Below are positions 32,648 to 35,133 of a stretch of 35,133 nt of DNA, one piece after another (positions within the stretch are counted from its first letter, which is position 1; the number at the start of each line of letters is the position of its first letter). This stretch comes from Alphaproteobacteria bacterium UBA2966. Its GTDB lineage: Bacteria; Pseudomonadota; Alphaproteobacteria; UBA2966. The notes under the pieces are model-generated. The model was given only the letters and a program-made list of their open reading frames with translations. It did no database searches and had not been told where the DNA came from. The DNA is taken from contig DEBC01000029.1 in the NCBI GenBank assembly GCA_002348365.1, positions 1-35,133 of the forward strand, in the 5' to 3' direction. The position numbers and the translations under genes are program-made.

Positions 32648-34843
32648 TCAAAGCCGCATCGCGCGTTTGCTCTTGCCTCGATAGGATCGTGTGCCCGGCT
32701 GCCCAGCGGTCGATCGTGGTCCCTGTTTGCGCGGACCATCGTCGGTCTTGCCTTCTCGCCGGCCTTTGGCTCGGCGATGTCGAGGCACGCCTATGCCGAG
32801 ATCGGCACTCTCCAGGCGGCGAATTTCGTCCCGCAATCGAGCGGCCTCTTCGAACTCCAACTCGGCCGCCGCCTCGAGCATGCGCTTGTCGAGATCCTTG
32901 AGATGAGCTTCCAGATTGTGGCCGATGAGATGGCGTGTCTCTTCATCTCCTGTAGCAATGGTGACGTAGTCGCCTTCGTGCACCCCATCAAGAATGTCTC
33001 CGATATTCTTCTTCACCGACTCGGCGGTAATGCCATTTGCTTCGTTGAACTGCCGTTGTTTTTCTCTACGTCGGTCCGTTTCATCGATAGCGCCGACGAG
33101 GCTGGCTGTCATGTCATCTGCATAGAGGACAACTTTCCCGTCCACGTTACGAGCAGCCCGCCCGATTGTCTGAATAAGAGATGTTTTCGAACGCAAAAAC
33201 CCTTCTTTGTCTGCATCTAGAATTGCGACCAGCGCACATTCGGGAATATCCAGGCCCTCCCGCAGCAGGTTGATTCCGACCAGGACATCAAAGGCGCCGA
33301 GTCGAAGATCGCGAATGATCTCGATGCGCTCGAGTGTGTCGATATCCGAGTGCAGATAACGGACACGGATACCGGCCTCGTGGAGATATTCCGTGAGGTC
33401 TTCAGCCATTCTCTTGGTGAGCGTGGTGACCAGGACACGTTGGCCATTGGCCGTTGCATCTCGGCATTCCGCCATCAGATCATCGACCTGACTGTCGACG
33501 GGGCGCACGATACAAGGCGGATCCATGAGCCCAGTGGGCCGGATGATCTGTTCCACAAACACACCGCCTGTCTGCTCGAGTTCCCACGGTCCCGGTGTCG
33601 CAGAGACATAGACGGTCTGTGGACGCATGGCGTCCCATTCCTCAAATTTCAGCGGGCGATTGTCGACACAACTCGGCAATCGGAAACCATATTCGGCAAG
33701 TGTTGACTTCCGGCGGAAGTCACCCCGAAACATGCCGCCGAGCTGCGGTACGGTCACGTGGCTCTCGTCGACGATGACCATGGCATTGTCGGGGAGATAC
33801 TCGAACAAGGTCGGGGGCGGTTGTCCGGGGAGGCGGCCGGTCAGGAATCGCGAGTAGTTTTCGATGCCTGCGCAAGCTCCCGTCGCTTCGATCATCTCAA
33901 GATCGAACATCGTACGCTGTTCGAGACGCTCTGCTTCCAGCAGCTTTCCGGAGTTGCGAAATTCATCCAGTCGACTTTCCAGTTCCTTACGAATCTCCAG
34001 CACGGCCTGCTTGAGTGTCGGCTTGGGAGTGACGTAATGCGAATTTGCGTAGAGCTTGATTTGGGCGAGCTTGTCAGTCTTCTCCCCGGTCAGGGGATCG
34101 AACTCGGTTATGCTTTCGACTTCATCGCCAAACAAGGAAAGTCGCCAGGCGCGGTCCTCCAGGTGGGCAGGGAACATCTCGATCGAATCTCCCCTTACTC
34201 GGAACGTACCGCGCACGAAATTGGTATCGTTTCGCTTGTACTGCAGTTCAACAAGCTGCCGAAGCAGCTTGTTTCGATCGAGCGTGTCTCCAGCCTTAAT
34301 CGTGACGGTCATCTCCTGATACGTCTCGATATCGCCGATACCGTAGATGCATGAAACGCTTGCTACGATAATGACGTCATCCCTTTCCATCAGCGCTCTG
34401 GTTGCGGAGTGGCGCATGCGATCGATCTGCTCGTTGATCGACGCGTCCTTCTCGATATAAGTGTCAGATCGCGGAACGTAGGCTTCGGGTTGGTAGTAAT
34501 CGTAGTAAGAGACGAAGTACTCCACTGCGTTGTTGGGGAAGAATTCCTTCATCTCTCCATAGAGCTGAGCGGCAAGGGTTTTGTTGGGTGCCAGAACCAA
34601 CGCAGGTCTGCCTGTATTACGAATAACGTTCGCCATCGTGAACGTCTTGCCGGAACCGGTAACTCCCAATAACACCTGGTTCCGTTCGCCCTCGTCGACT
34701 GCTGCCGTGATTTCTTCGATCGCCCGCGGCTGATCCCCGGCCGGCGTGTAATCGGACACGAGGTTGTAGGCGATTCCGCCTTCGGTCTTCTCGTACTCAA
34801 ATTGCGGTCGAGACGGCTCGTAGACGCTTTCGGCTGTGCTCAT
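32648..34843 (-). CDS. uvrB: Excinuclease ABC subunit B
   Basis: UvrB is the damage-verifying helicase-like subunit of nucleotide excision repair. The 731-residue protein has Walker A GVTGSGKTF (60-68), the beta-hairpin region YYDYYQPEAYVPRSDTYIEKD, the DEXX-type VIVDESHVT, helicase motifs such as LREGLDIPE and QTIGRAARN, and the C-terminal UVR domain (RMLEAAAELEFEEAARLRDEI). A basic low-complexity tail of about 55 residues follows. No alphaproteobacterial LexA box of the GTTC-N7-GTTC type was found just upstream. Confidence 0.97.
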   Translation of the reverse strand: MSTAESVYEPSRPQFEYEKTEGGIAYNLVSDYTPAGDQPRAIEEITAAVDEGERNQVLLGVTGSGKTFTMANVIRNTGRPALVLAPNKTLAAQLYGEMKEFFPNNAVEYFVSYYDYYQPEAYVPRSDTYIEKDASINEQIDRMRHSATRALMERDDVIIVASVSCIYGIGDIETYQEMTVTIKAGDTLDRNKLLRQLVELQYKRNDTNFVRGTFRVRGDSIEMFPAHLEDRAWRLSLFGDEVESITEFDPLTGEKTDKLAQIKLYANSHYVTPKPTLKQAVLEIRKELESRLDEFRNSGKLLEAERLEQRTMFDLEMIEATGACAGIENYSRFLTGRLPGQPPPTLFEYLPDNAMVIVDESHVTVPQLGGMFRGDFRRKSTLAEYGFRLPSCVDNRPLKFEEWDAMRPQTVYVSATPGPWELEQTGGVFVEQIIRPTGLMDPPCIVRPVDSQVDDLMAECRDATANGQRVLVTTLTKRMAEDLTEYLHEAGIRVRYLHSDIDTLERIEIIRDLRLGAFDVLVGINLLREGLDIPECALVAILDADKEGFLRSKTSLIQTIGRAARNVDGKVVLYADDMTASLVGAIDETDRRREKQRQFNEANGITAESVKKNIGDILDGVHEGDYVTIATGDEETRHLIGHNLEAHLKDLDKRMLEAAAELEFEEAARLRDEIRRLESADLGIGVPRHRRAKGRREGKTDDGPRKQGPRSTAGQPGTRSYRGKSKRAMRL

Positions 34844-34993
34844 GCCGCCTAATATGCCTGAGAGTCGGGGAATTTCCAGTACCTGGACGCATGTAGCGAA
34901 ATCATTCCTGACATCTTCTGGAGACTACATTCCCTTGGACCGGCACATTTTCTTGCGGCATGCTTGAGGCCTGCCAACATCGTGGACTGTCCC

Positions 34994-35133
34994 GTGACCG
35001 ACCAACCCCCAGTGAACCAATCGCCATTTGACGCCTAAGCACCAGCCCAAATAGCGGAAAAAGTAGAGACGCTGGGCGTCACCAAAGCCCATCTCGGTGC
35101 TCTTCAGACCGTTCTTCTCGGTATCTTGGCGGG
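34994..35133 (+). pseudogene. Start of a formate/nitrite transporter family gene with an in-frame stop
   Basis: From the GTG at 34994 the frame reads VTDQPPVNQSPFDA, then a TAA stop at 35036-35038, and continues in the same frame as APAQIAEKVETLGVTKAHLG and ALQTVLLGILAG to the window edge. The second part is a good match to the N-terminal region and first membrane segment of formate/nitrite (FNT) channels. In homologues a Tyr codon is expected where TAA is found (DAYAPAQIAEK), so a single base change would explain it. No good alternative start follows before the conserved part. It may be a recent pseudogene or a sequence error, and the rest of the gene lies outside. The gene is divergent from uvrB, with 150 bp between. 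Confidence 0.6.

Noticed and set aside
1..35133. Search by eye for tRNA and rRNA genes, CRISPR arrays, insertion sequences and integrases.
   Set aside because: No tRNA T-arm-like signature in a credible context, no regularly spaced repeats and no transposase-like protein were found.

Overview
The window looks like a chromosomal segment of an alphaproteobacterium, most probably close to the Rhodospirillales. It is moderately GC-rich and densely packed with housekeeping genes. The neighbourhoods lgt-midA-pgeF, prs-rplY-pth, ubiK-ybjN-proC, marR/ompR/envZ facing ilvE, and uvrC-pgsA-moaD-moaE are familiar from that class. No insertion sequence, integrase, CRISPR array, tRNA or rRNA gene was recognised.

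Layout. (1) Positions 1-4612, plus strand: a purine and methylthio-sugar salvage operon of a 5'-truncated methylthioadenosine phosphorylase, adenine phosphoribosyltransferase, methylthioribose-1-phosphate isomerase and an aldolase/short-chain dehydrogenase fusion. This set fits a DHAP-forming shunt rather than the complete methionine salvage cycle. (2) Positions 4619-13286, minus strand, read from right to left: lgt, midA, pgeF, a lipoprotein with two similar halves, prs, rplY, pth, a MaoC dehydratase, a dienelactone hydrolase and an exported metallophosphoesterase. (3) Positions 13439-16431, plus: ubiK-like gene, ybjN-like gene, proC, a TetR/COQ9-like regulator and csaA. (4) Positions 16452-19048, minus: marR, ompR-like and envZ-like regulators, divergent from ilvE (19172-20056, plus), which ends at a strong hairpin terminator.

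(5) Positions 20158-34843 are all minus strand. Reading from right to left: uvrB, a small conserved hypothetical gene, a CBS-pair gene, a Ca2+/Na+ antiporter gene, a folM-like reductase, folB, a 362-bp AT-rich gap with DnaA-box-like sites, uvrC, pgsA, mobB, moeA, moaD, moaE, and then a cassette of an unusual three-domain Nfu protein, a CCAEP-tail radical SAM protein and an ATP-grasp ligase. (6) At the right edge, plus strand, the first codons of a formate/nitrite transporter can be read, but the frame carries a TAA stop.

The most interesting part is the Nfu / CCAEP-tail radical SAM / ATP-grasp cassette at 20158-23779. The radical SAM protein ends in the Cys form of a tail that, as I recall, is selenocysteine-containing (CUAEP) in relatives. 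It lies beside an amino-acid-ligase-like ATP-grasp enzyme, and just upstream is an Nfu-type Fe-S protein whose middle NifU domain has lost its CxxC. No product is known to me, so this is a candidate undescribed pathway. The salvage operon with the aldolase-dehydrogenase fusion is the second point of interest.
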